Part shown: piece by piece, positions 9,067-17,456 of the stretch
Layout: each line of letters opens with the position of its first letter
How positions within the stretch are numbered: the first letter of the stretch is position 1
From: JBFXAM01 sp050184295
Lineage (GTDB): Bacteria; Planctomycetota; Phycisphaerae; UBA1845; Fen-1342
Direction of reading: 5' to 3'
NCBI GenBank assembly: GCA_050184295.1
Contig: JBFXAM010000004.1
Location: 25,120 to 89,119 of the forward strand
DNA: 64,000 bases
Notes under the pieces: model-generated
Told to the model about the DNA's origin: nothing
Databases searched by the model: none
The model's input: only the letters and a program-made list of their open reading frames with translations
Translations under genes and position numbers: made by a program

Positions 9067-10194
9067 ATGGGCGCGCAGCTGAACCTCTTCGACTTCGATC
9101 CCGACGCGGACCGCGCCGGCAAGCCGCGCAGGTCGGCCGACTCGCGCAGCCGATCCGCGGCTCGCGGGGGCCCACCGCCGCGCGACAGCGCCAGCGAGCC
9201 GCCGAACGACGCCTCAGCGGCGCATCCGTCGCCGCACGCCGCGCACAAGCGCGTCGTTGGGCCGGCGCCGCCGACGCACGACTCGCTCCAGCTCGCGCAG
9301 CGCCTGCCCGCCACCGTGTGGCTGGGCACGTCTTCGTGGTCCTTCCCGGGCTGGACGACCATCGTCTACGACCGCCCCGCGACCGAATCACAACTGGCAC
9401 GCCACGGACTCGCGGCGTATGCGCAACACCCGCTGCTCCGCATGGTTGGCATCGACCGAACCTATTACGCGCCGATTCCAGCCTCCGCGTTCGCGGCCTA
9501 CGCCGCGGTGACGCCGCCCAACTTCCGATTCCTGGTGAAGGCCCACGAGTTGTGCCTGTTGCCGAGGTTCGGAGCCGCGAACCGCTACGGGCGCGCAGGC
9601 GGCGAAGACAATCAGCGGTTCCTGGATCCGCACTATGCGGCCGAGCAGGTCGTCGCGCCTGCGGTCGAGGGCCTCGGGGCGCGGCTCGGACCCATCGTGT
9701 TTCAGTTCTCGCCGCTCGACCTGCGCCCGGTCGGCGGCGCCGCGCGGCTGCTCGATCGGCTGGCCGCATTCCTGGAACAGCTTCCGCGCGGGCCGCTGTA
9801 CGCCGTGGAGCTGCGCAGCCGCAAGCTGCTCACGTCGCGCTACGCCGATCTGCTGACGGCAACGGGCGCGTGCCATTGCTACAACGCCCACCCGTCGATG
9901 CCGCCGATCGACGAACAGGCAGCGCTGCTTGCCCCCGCCGCCCAGCCGGCCCTCGTCGTCCGCTGGATGCTTTTCGGCCAGAACCAGTACGAGGAGGCGC
10001 GCGAGCGTTACGCGCCGTTCAATCGGCTGGTCGACGAAGACCCGCGCACCCGAGGCGCCGTCGCGATCGAGTGTCTCAACGCCGCGGCGCGCGGCAAGCC
10101 GGCGTTCGTGGTCATCAACAACAAGGCGGAAGGCTCCGCACCGCTGTCGCTCTTTGCACTCGCGCAGGAGATCGTCCGCCTGACCACGGCGTGA
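9067..10194 (+). CDS. DUF72 (YecE-like) protein
   Basis: A 375-residue protein. Residues from about 80 onward match the DUF72 TIM-barrel family: the opening WLGTSSWSFPGW, the FLVKAHE strand, AVELRSRKLL, and the late CYNAHPSMPP and YEEARERYAPFN segments. The molecular function of DUF72 proteins is not established. The first 75 residues form a hydrophilic extension (MGAQLNLFDFDPDADR, then Arg/Ser/Pro-rich sequence) without obvious motifs. The gene lies 72 bases after addA in the same direction, so it may be read with addBA. There is no good ribosome binding site before the ATG. Family membership is clear; the role is unknown. Confidence 0.85.
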   Translation: MGAQLNLFDFDPDADRAGKPRRSADSRSRSAARGGPPPRDSASEPPNDASAAHPSPHAAHKRVVGPAPPTHDSLQLAQRLPATVWLGTSSWSFPGWTTIVYDRPATESQLARHGLAAYAQHPLLRMVGIDRTYYAPIPASAFAAYAAVTPPNFRFLVKAHELCLLPRFGAANRYGRAGGEDNQRFLDPHYAAEQVVAPAVEGLGARLGPIVFQFSPLDLRPVGGAARLLDRLAAFLEQLPRGPLYAVELRSRKLLTSRYADLLTATGACHCYNAHPSMPPIDEQAALLAPAAQPALVVRWMLFGQNQYEEARERYAPFNRLVDEDPRTRGAVAIECLNAAARGKPAFVVINNKAEGSAPLSLFALAQEIVRLTTA

Positions 10195-10290
10195 AGACGG
10201 GCTGACGCTCGGCAAGTCACGGCCGCGCCGGCGCACGCGACGCGGCGGGGAGCACATCGGAGCCGCGCGGCGCGCATCAAAGCCGCGGCA

Positions 10291-10335
10291 GCAAGCCCGC
10301 GATTACCATCACCGCCGACCCCGCCGCGGGCTTGC
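10291..10335. terminator. Inverted repeat between convergent genes, possible bidirectional terminator
   Basis: GCAAGCCCGCG (10291-10301) pairs perfectly with CGCGGGCTTGC (10325-10335) across a 23-base loop. It sits in the 189-base gap between the convergent DUF72 gene and the amidohydrolase gene. There is no U-tract, so termination is inferred from position and stem strength only. Confidence 0.35.
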
Positions 10336-10383
10336 GCCCGCGCGTCCGATCGTCCTGGGCGCTCGGCCACCGCCGCGGCGTTC

Positions 10384-11463
10384 TCAACGCGGCGCCACGT
10401 TCGGCAGCCACTCCGCCGCACGGTGAAACACGATCTCGCCGAAGCCGAAGTGCCGACAGGCCAGTGCGGCGCGCTGCGGCCAGGACGGGTTGCGGGCGAT
10501 GTCGCGCCAGCGCGGGCCGATCATCCAGCGCAAGACCGGGTCGGCGTTCGGGACGGGAAAGTCGGAGCCGAAGAGCAGCTTGCTGTGCAGCTCGTGGCGG
10601 CGAGCCAGGCGGCGGATGAGCGCGACTTTGCCCCACACCGTCAGCGCCGAGATGTCCGCGTAGAGCGGCGCATCGGCGAATTCGTCGAGCAGCGCCGCGA
10701 TCGTCGCCTGCATCGAGTCCTGCTCGCCGAACGGCGTGACCGGCGTCGCGACGTGCGCGATGATCGTCGGCGGCATGCGGCCTTCGCGTCGGAGCGAGCG
10801 CAGCACTTCGATGAATCGGCGCGCCGGGCGGTGCTCGGGATGCTGCGTCGCGAGGGTGAATTCCTCACCATAGTGCGCCAGCACGGGCAGCCCCAGCTCC
10901 GCGCAGCGGCGGAGCACGGCGCGCGCCCGGGGGTCGTCCGCGTCGATGTTCTGGTGCAGCGGGAGCCACTTCAGCAGGCACGCACCCGCGGAGAACACCT
11001 CATCGACGCACGCAACCGCGTTCTCGCGATACGGATGCACCGACGCGCCGAACAGGAATCGATCCGGATGCTTCCGGCACAGCCGGCGGATCAGCGTGTT
11101 CGACGTATAGATGTCGCTGCCGCGCTCGAAGCGCGTTCGCGGAGGCGGCAGACGACGGCCAGCGGGGTCGTGATACCAGTCGAATGCGAGCAGCACGAAG
11201 CGCTCGATCGGTCCCGGCGCGAACAGGTGGCGCTCGTAGAGCCGCGCGAGATCGGCGTCGAGCGCCGGCCCCGGCGCCGCGCCCGGGGCGAGTCGCAGCA
11301 GCCGGCGCATGAGCCTCCATGAGACGCGCTGGAGCGTCCGCGGCGCCACGCACGAGTCGACGTCCCAAGCGTCATGCGCCCCGCAGGGCTCGAACGAGAA
11401 TCGCTCGCCGGGCGTCGCCGCTGTGGCGCTCAGCGTGTAGTGGCAGTGGATGTCGATGATCAT
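10384..11463 (-). CDS. Amidohydrolase_2 family metal-dependent hydrolase
   Basis: A 359-residue TIM-barrel hydrolase. The N-terminal IDIHCHY gives the HxH metal ligands (H6, H8). Further family ligands appear at H197 (LAHYGEEF), H237 (IIAHVATP) and D301 (LLFGSDFPVP), and K165 lies in LLKWLPLH. This is the ACMSD-like amidohydrolase_2 pattern, whose members hydrolyse or decarboxylate small substrates; the substrate here cannot be deduced. The ATG at 11463 starts exactly at the metal-binding strand and overlaps the stop of the preceding gene by four bases (ATGA). It is the last gene of a four-gene minus-strand unit with two lipoproteins and a membrane protein, so its substrate may be envelope-related, but it lacks a signal peptide itself. 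Confidence 0.82.
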   Translation of the reverse strand: MIIDIHCHYTLSATAATPGERFSFEPCGAHDAWDVDSCVAPRTLQRVSWRLMRRLLRLAPGAAPGPALDADLARLYERHLFAPGPIERFVLLAFDWYHDPAGRRLPPPRTRFERGSDIYTSNTLIRRLCRKHPDRFLFGASVHPYRENAVACVDEVFSAGACLLKWLPLHQNIDADDPRARAVLRRCAELGLPVLAHYGEEFTLATQHPEHRPARRFIEVLRSLRREGRMPPTIIAHVATPVTPFGEQDSMQATIAALLDEFADAPLYADISALTVWGKVALIRRLARRHELHSKLLFGSDFPVPNADPVLRWMIGPRWRDIARNPSWPQRAALACRHFGFGEIVFHRAAEWLPNVAPR

Positions 11464-12401
11464 GAGCGCTCGGTGGGGGGCGTGGCGCGGCGCGCGTCGG
11501 GAGCGTCGGCGTCCGGCGCGTCCGCGCGGCCCGGAAGATCGCTCGCGTCCTCCGCCCACGCCGCGAGGTCGGCGGAGAGATTCTGCGGCGCCGCGCGCCG
11601 CGCGCGGAGTGCGACGGGATCGTGGACGGCGCGCTGCGTTCGCTGGCGCAGCATCAGCCACGCCGCGATCATCCCGACGATCAGCGCCGCGATGACCCAG
11701 CCCGGAGTGAAGCCCGGCGAATCGATCGGTGGGGCGCCCGAGGTGATGATCTGCGATACGCCGGGCGCAACCAGCAGCACCGCCTGGCGGACCTGCCCGG
11801 CGCGGGCGTGATACTGACGGTTGAGCAGAAAGTAGCCGGTGACCCGCACGGTCGCCCCGAGCGGCACGTCGTCGCTGGCGCTCGTGAGCACGACCGTGCA
11901 CGCGAGCGGCTCCGACGGTCGGCTGAGTTCGAGTTGCCAGAGCGTCCCCAATTCGGGATGCGAGAGCAGTTGCAGCGAGCGATTGCGCCCGACAACGCCT
12001 TCGATGGTGACCGCGTGTCCGCGATAGTCGCGCGGCCGTTCCAGCAGCTCGCGCCAGTCGGATACGGTCACTGCGGCTCCCAGGTGTCCCGGCGGCGGAT
12101 GGCTCCGAACGTGTGCGGCGAGTGCGTAGAACGCGGGATGATCGAAGTCAAAACGCAGGTCTTCGACGGTGGCGAGCAGCGCGTCAAGCTCGGTGGGTAA
12201 CTCGCGCACCGGTGCGGGCGCGGATGCCGGCGGGTCGTGCCGCGGATCGCGGGGCGTCGGATGCGCGCCGCGGGTCGCGGCCGGGTCCGGCGTCGGCGCG
12301 GGGCCGGTGGTGATTTGGGCGCTTGCCGCAAGCGCACCGAGCGCCGCGATCGCGGCGGCTGCAAGCCCGCGCGGGGTCAATAGTCGCCGTCCTCGTCCCA
12401 T
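11460..12401 (-). CDS. Exported membrane-anchored protein of unknown function, OB-like core
   Basis: Unrecognised 313-residue protein. A signal peptide or N-terminal anchor spans about residues 1-28 (MGRGRRLLTPRGLAAAAIAA then ASA). A Pro-rich linker follows, and then a compact beta-rich region at about 113-212 (WRELLERPRDYRGHAVTIEG, later LGATVRVTGYFLLNRQY) that resembles an OB-fold-like module for small periplasmic proteins. One membrane helix lies at about 233-251 (GWVIAALIVGMIAAWLML), and the acidic, Ala/Asp-rich tail would be cytoplasmic. It overlaps the upstream lipoprotein gene by 25 bases and the downstream amidohydrolase by four, so all are probably co-translated. No function is assigned. 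Confidence 0.7.
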   Translation of the reverse strand: MGRGRRLLTPRGLAAAAIAALGALAASAQITTGPAPTPDPAATRGAHPTPRDPRHDPPASAPAPVRELPTELDALLATVEDLRFDFDHPAFYALAAHVRSHPPPGHLGAAVTVSDWRELLERPRDYRGHAVTIEGVVGRNRSLQLLSHPELGTLWQLELSRPSEPLACTVVLTSASDDVPLGATVRVTGYFLLNRQYHARAGQVRQAVLLVAPGVSQIITSGAPPIDSPGFTPGWVIAALIVGMIAAWLMLRQRTQRAVHDPVALRARRAAPQNLSADLAAWAEDASDLPGRADAPDADAPDARRATPPTERS

Positions 12402-13066
12402 GGATAGTCCGGCGCGGGCGGGTCTTCGGGCTCTTCGGGCGGCTGCGGCTCGCCGGCCTTCGGTGGCTGGAGCGAGGCGGGTGCGGGCAACATGCGCCAG
12501 TCGCCGCCTTCATGGATGATGAGCAGCGCGATCTGGCGCTGCGACCCGCGAAGCGCGACCTTGGCCTGTGGATCCAACTCGATGCTGGCGACCACGCGGT
12601 AGGCCGGTCCCGGAATCTCTCGGAGCTCGACCTCCTCGATCTGCTCAACCACGACGTTGCGCATGGCGTGATAAATCGCCTGGAACCGCTCCTTGGTCTC
12701 CGGCTCGCGCGAGCGACTGGCGAGTCGGCGATAACCCGTGTAGTCACCCGCGAGACAGACCTCGAGGAACTGTTGCACGAAGCCGGCGATCTCCCGCTGG
12801 CTCTCGCGCACCCCGGGCGCAAACGAATACGCCGGCGGCTCCGCTGGCGCGGGGATGAACTGTTGCTCCTGCTGGCTGGCCGTCGCGTTCGGCGGCGCAC
12901 CGGTCTGCGCGTTGCGCTTGCACCCGCCAACCGTCGTCAACGCGATCAGCAGGGCGGTTGCCGCGAACCGCGCGCCGCGCGACGCCGGCGGATCGCCACA
13001 CGGCGCCCCCCGGCGAGCACCCGGTAGGGCGCGATTCAACGTGATTGCCCGAAGCGGCGCGGGCAT
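12377..13066 (-). CDS. Predicted lipoprotein of unknown function
   Basis: A 229-residue product with a hydrophobic segment ending in a lipobox, ALTTVGGC (lipidated Cys at 49), so it is predicted to be anchored in the envelope. The basic region before the hydrophobic stretch is long (about 34 residues), which leaves the start somewhat uncertain. The mature part carries REIAGFVQQFLEVCLAGDY and ALLIIHEGGDWRMLPAP, a pattern reminiscent of small NTF2-like or DUF4878-type exported domains. The tail is Pro/Glu-rich with an acidic end. It starts four bases after the stop of the next lipoprotein gene. No homologue is recognised with confidence. Confidence 0.68.
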   Translation of the reverse strand: MPAPLRAITLNRALPGARRGAPCGDPPASRGARFAATALLIALTTVGGCKRNAQTGAPPNATASQQEQQFIPAPAEPPAYSFAPGVRESQREIAGFVQQFLEVCLAGDYTGYRRLASRSREPETKERFQAIYHAMRNVVVEQIEEVELREIPGPAYRVVASIELDPQAKVALRGSQRQIALLIIHEGGDWRMLPAPASLQPPKAGEPQPPEEPEDPPAPDYPWDEDGDY

Positions 13067-13070
13067 GGCG

Positions 13071-13757
13071 TTACTCCGCGACCGGGCGAACGTCCGGCGT
13101 CGCGTCAGCGATTCGGGCGAGCAGATAGGCCTCGAGTAATCCGTCGCGCCCCAGCGGCACCCAGTGCTCGCCACGCGATTGCGACCGGCGAAGCCCCTCC
13201 GTCGTCGGCACGCGGTCGCTGTAGATCGCGAGCGCACCCGACGCGCTCGTGATCTGTCGTTCCGGCGCGCTGTAGCGCTCCTTGTCGACCTGCACCGTCA
13301 CGCGGTAGCGCCCCGACCGCACGCCGGGCGCACCAGATCCGTCGCCGGCAGCCGCATCGGCCGCGGCCGCGGATCGAGCGGCGTCGGACGGCGCGGCGGC
13401 CTGGTCGTCCGCGTCGCCCGCGGCGCCGATCGGCGTGAGCTCGATTGCGGCGCGGCGCTGCACGGTATGGAGGCTCGATTCGAGGACGTTGTATCCGCCT
13501 TGCGAATCGACGCGCCAGAATTCGTACCACTGACCGCCGGTGGTCGGGCGTGTGATGATCAGACCTGCGTCGCGGTCGACGCGTTCGGGCGGCATGTCGC
13601 GCTCTCGAAGAAGCGTGAGCGTCGCGTCGATAAACCGCCCATAGTCCGGTACATCGAGGACGATCGAAGTCGGAGTTGTGACCGGTGCCGCGGCGTGACA
13701 GCCGCCGAGAACCGCGAATGCCGGTAACGTCACAAGAATCAGGCGTACAGTTCGCAT
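13071..13757 (-). CDS. Predicted lipoprotein of unknown function
   Basis: A 228-residue product whose first 20 residues form a textbook lipoprotein signal (MRTVRLILVTLPAFAVLGGC, lipidated Cys at 20). The mature domain includes IVLDVPDYGRFIDATLTLLR and ERVDRDAGLIITRPTT, then WYEFWRVDSQGG, and an Ala/Asp-rich spacer in the middle. The second half has RYRVTVQVDKERYSAPERQI, a beta-rich pattern. It is probably the first gene of the 10384-13757 unit, followed after four bases by another lipoprotein gene. The role is unknown; co-occurrence suggests the four products act in one envelope process. Confidence 0.7.
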   Translation of the reverse strand: MRTVRLILVTLPAFAVLGGCHAAAPVTTPTSIVLDVPDYGRFIDATLTLLRERDMPPERVDRDAGLIITRPTTGGQWYEFWRVDSQGGYNVLESSLHTVQRRAAIELTPIGAAGDADDQAAAPSDAARSAAAADAAAGDGSGAPGVRSGRYRVTVQVDKERYSAPERQITSASGALAIYSDRVPTTEGLRRSQSRGEHWVPLGRDGLLEAYLLARIADATPDVRPVAE

Positions 13758-13915
13758 CGCGAACGATGATAGGTGGCGTGCGGGGGATTGCAAGCCGGTT
13801 CTTCTCGGGCGCGTAACTCGTTTGGGGGCAGGAAGAAAGAAATCGGCGATTTCCGGTGGCCAATCCAGGAACGGATGCAAGAATGTTGATGGAAGCTGTC
13901 GTGTCCCCCTTCACG

Positions 13916-13958
13916 GTCCCGTGTCGCAAGTCACACGACACGGGACTCATTTTTTTTT
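13916..13958 (+). terminator. Intrinsic-terminator-like hairpin with T-tract
   Basis: GTCCCGTGTCG (13916-13926) pairs perfectly with CGACACGGGAC (13936-13946) around a 9-base loop; TCA then nine T residues (13950-13958) follow on the plus strand. This is the classic layout of a Rho-independent terminator for plus-strand RNA, yet every gene from 10384 to 17015 is on the minus strand, so it would stop antisense or unannotated transcription. Confidence 0.6.
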
Positions 13959-14160
13959 CTTCGGTCCTTGGCTGGTTCGGTGATGCGATCGCGAGTTGCG
14001 CGCTGCGCATGATCGCGCGCCGGAAACGTCGGGTGCCGCCCGCTTGCCGCGCCCACCATGGTGAGTCGCCGCGCGGCGTTTCGGCGCGAAACGACGCCGC
14101 GGACCGATGGGGCTCCCGCCGATCCGCGGCGTGTGCGTCGTCTCATTCAACCGCATGGGC

Positions 14161-14182
14161 GTTGCAGCCGATCGGCCGCAAC
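14161..14182 (-). terminator. Hairpin just downstream of the dockerin/PstS-like gene
   Basis: A 9-bp stem with one mismatch (14161-14169 with 14174-14182) and a GATC loop, starting 11 bases after the stop of the minus-strand gene ending at 14193. There is no U-tract; it is a possible terminator or 3' end protector. Confidence 0.35.
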
Positions 14183-14192
14183 GCGCCGCAAT

Positions 14193-17015
14193 CTACGGGC
14201 AGCCGCTGGTAAGGCAGTTGACGAACGGATCAATGTCGAAGTTGTTCACGAACCCGTCGCCGTTGATGTCGAGCCGGCAGTAGAACTCGTTCTGATTCGC
14301 ATTCGTGGCGGCGATGTAACCGTCTGGATCCGCGAGCGCGAGCACAAAGAAGTCAATGTCGAAGTTATTCACCGCGCCGCTGCCGTTCGCGTCCCCGGTG
14401 GGGATTCCGGCGCACGTGAGATTGGCGCGCGCGATCAGCAGGTCGTCGTGGTCGACGACGCCGTCGCAGTTCAGATCGCCGTCGCCGTAGTTGCCGGCGT
14501 TGCCGACGTTGTTCTCGATGACGAGCAGATCGGCCTGATCGACGTCGCCGTCGAGGTCGATATCGCCCAGGCGCGTGCGGAGGACGTCTTCGACGAGTTC
14601 GCGCACGTCGGCACAGTCGACGTCCAGATCGCCGTCCATGTCGCAGCTCAGATCGCGGGCGTACGCCTGGTCGAGATTGCGCCAGTCCGCGACCGGATTG
14701 TTCTGCACATACTCGATGTCGAGCAGGTTGACGATGCCGTCGGCGCCGGTCGGCGCGGCGCCGGGGGTCGGTCCGGCCGGATTGCCGAACACGTCGCCGC
14801 GCGCGGCGCCGGCGGTATACGCGGCGCCCGTCGCGAGCACGGTGTCGAAGAAGTTGATGTCGCCCGTGCGCGCGAGCCACGCGTTGTCGACCGCAACGAA
14901 TCCCGCCTTGCGGTCGAGCTGGCAGACGGCGGCGCTGAGTGCGAGCCCGTCGGCGAAGTAACGGATGTCCTGCGCGTCGAAGTCCCCGTTTCCGTCAAAG
15001 TCCGCGACGACGTGCACGATGAGTCGGTCCACGAGCATGCCGCCCGGGTTCCCGCCCTGAATCGGCTCGAAGTCGAACTCATCGCCGGGGACCGCGTTGG
15101 TGAACAGGTCGTACGCCTCGATGAGCTTCGGCGTGTCCTGGACGTTGCGGCGGCCGTCGTTGTTCATGTCGCCGGCCACGGCGTTGCGCGCCGAGAGGCG
15201 GCCGCTGCCGATCGTGACCAACGCGCCGCCGGCGTCCTTGTAGCGATACGCGGTCGTGCCGCCGTCGCTGTACGTGCCCGCCATCGGCGCGCGGCGCGTG
15301 GGGACCAGGCCGGCCGGCGCCTGCGCGCTGGGGTTCACGCAGTTGGGCCAGTCGTCGCAATCGCCCCACGGCGGCGGCTCGACGCTGCCGCCGGTGCGGT
15401 AGATGTTGTTGTTGCGCACGTAGTCCTGAATGTCCTGGTTGAGACTGGCGTTGACAAAACGGTAATCCGTCGGATCGCCGACGGGCGGGATGACGTCGAC
15501 GGCGGCGACCGGCGCGAACTTGGCCGTGAGCACGTCGCCGGGCATGTTGAATTGGAGCGGCGGGAGCGGCACGGTGACCGCGGCAATGCTCTCCTCGATG
15601 TTGCGGACGAAGCGGGCAGCCTGCGTGTTCGTCATGAGCGGACCGATTTCGCGCTGCGGGGCGCGGGGTCCAAAGTCGTGGGCGCGCGGGTTGCCTCGTG
15701 TGACGAGCGTCTGGATGCCCCCGATCTGGTAACCCGTGTTCGGATTGCCGTTGTCGAGGATGGCTTCGAGCGTCGGGCGGACGATGGCGCTGCCGTCGAT
15801 GTTGCCGTCGCCGTCGCCATCGATGTCCTTGATCAGGCCGACCAGCTCGTAGCGGCTCGCGGGGGCGTCCTCGACGGCCCGGCTCGCGCCGAAGAAGCCG
15901 GTGTATCCGACCGCGAGTCGCCGGTTCTGAACCGAACTCTCCATGATGCTCGAGCCGCCGCAGTTGTTGATCTGGTGGCACGGTCCGAGGGTGGTGAGCG
16001 TGGCGTTGTTGATGCGGCGGCCGACGTTGTCGCCGATGCCGCCGGAGGGGTCGATGCCGAGCGGGTTCATCATGCCGTTGCGTGTGCCGGAGCCGACGTC
16101 GCGCGTCGCAAAGGCGAGGTTTTCGCCATTCGCCATGCGACCGACGACGAAGCCGTGCTGCGCGTCGGTGTAGCGGATCGCGCCGTTCTTGGATGCGTCG
16201 CAATCGGTGTTCAGGTTCGTGCCGCGGTTGGCGATGATGCAGACGGGGCTCCACGCAATGCCGGTGTCGTAGATCGTATTCGCGTCGGGATTGCCGAAGT
16301 TCGTGTTGAGCGAACGGACCGTGCCGCCGGCGCAGGTCGTGGCCAGCGACGAGAGCAGCGCGCTCTCGCCCTGCTGATTGCACGCCGGATCGCCGTCCGA
16401 GACGATCGCGTTGAAGCCGTAGCCGTCGCTGCCGGGCTTCCGGTTCCACGCGGCATTGGCCGGGTCTCCGCCGCGCGTCGCCCACACCGACGGCACATCG
16501 ATGTTTGCGTAATCGATCGTCGTGGGGCAGACCGGCGTGTTGCTCGCGTTCGGAATGCCGTCCGCGTCCGTGTCGTCGGTGCACGGCGGGCCGCCGGCGG
16601 CGCCGCTCGGCACGCCGGTGATCGCGAAGTCGAGCGTGTTGATGATGCCGCGCTCCGACGGAATGACCTCGGGCAGATTGCCGCAGTTCTGGAAGACGAT
16701 GAACTCGTCATAGCCCTCGACCGAGCCGACGCTGCGATACTGCGCCAGCCACCACGCGCCGGCGCGGTTCGACGGCGCGAGCTGGTCGATCGAATCCGGC
16801 ACACCGTCCGGCGGCACATCGCTGTCGTAGAAGCCAAACAGCCCGTCACCGTCCACGTCGATCCAGTCGTTCGTCGCCGCCGGTTCACGCAGATAGTCCA
16901 CAAACAGCGTCGCGCCCGAGCCGTTCACCTGGAACGGCTGCGCGAGGCTGACGCCGCACACCGACGCGATGAACGCGCCCGCGGTGCAGCGGAGAAAACG
17001 CTTCATGCTGTTCAT
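14193..17015 (-). CDS. Exported PstS-like substrate-binding protein with dockerin-type repeats
   Basis: A 940-residue secreted protein with a signal peptide (MKRFLRCTAGAFIASVCGVS then LAQ). The mature N-terminus FQVNGSGATLFVDYL and the later ATRDVGSGTRNGMM resemble the phosphate-contacting loops of PstS-type periplasmic binding proteins. I see this as a pattern match, not proof of phosphate binding. From about residue 630 the protein carries around eight or nine dockerin type I/EF-hand-like units, such as GDMNNDGRRNVQD, CDMDGDLDVDCADV, GDIDLDGDVDQADL, GDLNCDGVVDHDDL and LDINGDGFVNNFDID, predicted to bind calcium. The C-terminus SGCP is common on planctomycete exported repeat proteins. A GGAGGG ribosome site precedes the first ATG by nine bases. 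The gene stands alone, with a pseudopilin gene upstream. Confidence 0.75.
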   Translation of the reverse strand: MNSMKRFLRCTAGAFIASVCGVSLAQPFQVNGSGATLFVDYLREPAATNDWIDVDGDGLFGFYDSDVPPDGVPDSIDQLAPSNRAGAWWLAQYRSVGSVEGYDEFIVFQNCGNLPEVIPSERGIINTLDFAITGVPSGAAGGPPCTDDTDADGIPNASNTPVCPTTIDYANIDVPSVWATRGGDPANAAWNRKPGSDGYGFNAIVSDGDPACNQQGESALLSSLATTCAGGTVRSLNTNFGNPDANTIYDTGIAWSPVCIIANRGTNLNTDCDASKNGAIRYTDAQHGFVVGRMANGENLAFATRDVGSGTRNGMMNPLGIDPSGGIGDNVGRRINNATLTTLGPCHQINNCGGSSIMESSVQNRRLAVGYTGFFGASRAVEDAPASRYELVGLIKDIDGDGDGNIDGSAIVRPTLEAILDNGNPNTGYQIGGIQTLVTRGNPRAHDFGPRAPQREIGPLMTNTQAARFVRNIEESIAAVTVPLPPLQFNMPGDVLTAKFAPVAAVDVIPPVGDPTDYRFVNASLNQDIQDYVRNNNIYRTGGSVEPPPWGDCDDWPNCVNPSAQAPAGLVPTRRAPMAGTYSDGGTTAYRYKDAGGALVTIGSGRLSARNAVAGDMNNDGRRNVQDTPKLIEAYDLFTNAVPGDEFDFEPIQGGNPGGMLVDRLIVHVVADFDGNGDFDAQDIRYFADGLALSAAVCQLDRKAGFVAVDNAWLARTGDINFFDTVLATGAAYTAGAARGDVFGNPAGPTPGAAPTGADGIVNLLDIEYVQNNPVADWRNLDQAYARDLSCDMDGDLDVDCADVRELVEDVLRTRLGDIDLDGDVDQADLLVIENNVGNAGNYGDGDLNCDGVVDHDDLLIARANLTCAGIPTGDANGSGAVNNFDIDFFVLALADPDGYIAATNANQNEFYCRLDINGDGFVNNFDIDPFVNCLTSGCP

Positions 17016-17456
17016 TCGTTCAGGCCCTCCGAAGAATGGAATCCTCTACCCCTGTCGCGATGCTGCTGTCGGGAGCAATGCCGTTCAATCGAGGTCGACG
17101 GCGCGCCGTTCGGCGTGCGCCGCTCTGGTAGGGTTGGTCGTCCTCCTCTCGCGCTGCCGCGCCGCAAGTGGTCCCAGGTGATCGGGTATGGTCTCACGCC
17201 GCGCTCCACGCACCGGGCGATTCTCATTCAAGCGACTCTCCCCGCTCCGACCGCGCGCACCCGCCACGAGCAGCCGCGGTGCGGCGTCATCGACTCCGTG
17301 TCCTTGCGTTTTTATTCACCGCCGCGCGGCGTGCGTCGCTCGCACGTCCGCGGGCTCGCTCCGTGCCCGCCCGGTGTCTTGAGCGAAGCTGCGGAGGCGC
17401 GGGCCGCGTTCGTCCCTTCCGCGCGAACGCGGCCCGAGACCTTGACCAGACCGGTG
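17016..17456. other. Intergenic region between pseudopilin and PstS-like gene
   Basis: 441 bases; both flanking genes are on the minus strand. The right part contains a 12-bp hairpin (17401-17435) close to the pseudopilin stop. The left part should carry the promoter of the PstS-like gene and its GGAGGG ribosome site. No credible coding sequence was seen. Confidence 0.5.
17401..17435 (-). terminator. Strong hairpin after the pseudopilin gene
   Basis: GGGCCGCGTTCG (17401-17412) pairs perfectly with CGAACGCGGCCC (17424-17435) around an 11-base loop, starting 21 bases past the pseudopilin stop on the minus strand. There is no U-run; termination is inferred from position and stability. Confidence 0.45.

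Larger units (their letters stand above)
13758..14192. other. Intergenic region with two hairpins
   Basis: 435 bases between the lipoprotein operon start and the end of the dockerin/PstS-like gene, both on the minus strand. It should hold the operon promoter, which I could not identify. It contains a strong hairpin with a plus-strand T-tract at 13916-13958 and a smaller hairpin at 14161-14182 just after the upstream gene. Open frames here lack coding features. Confidence 0.5.

Noticed and set aside
13856..14212. Small plus-strand frame (about 118 codons) covering the T-tract hairpin
   Set aside because: It crosses the hairpin and T-run and has no recognisable features; a transcript there is possible, but a protein is not supported.
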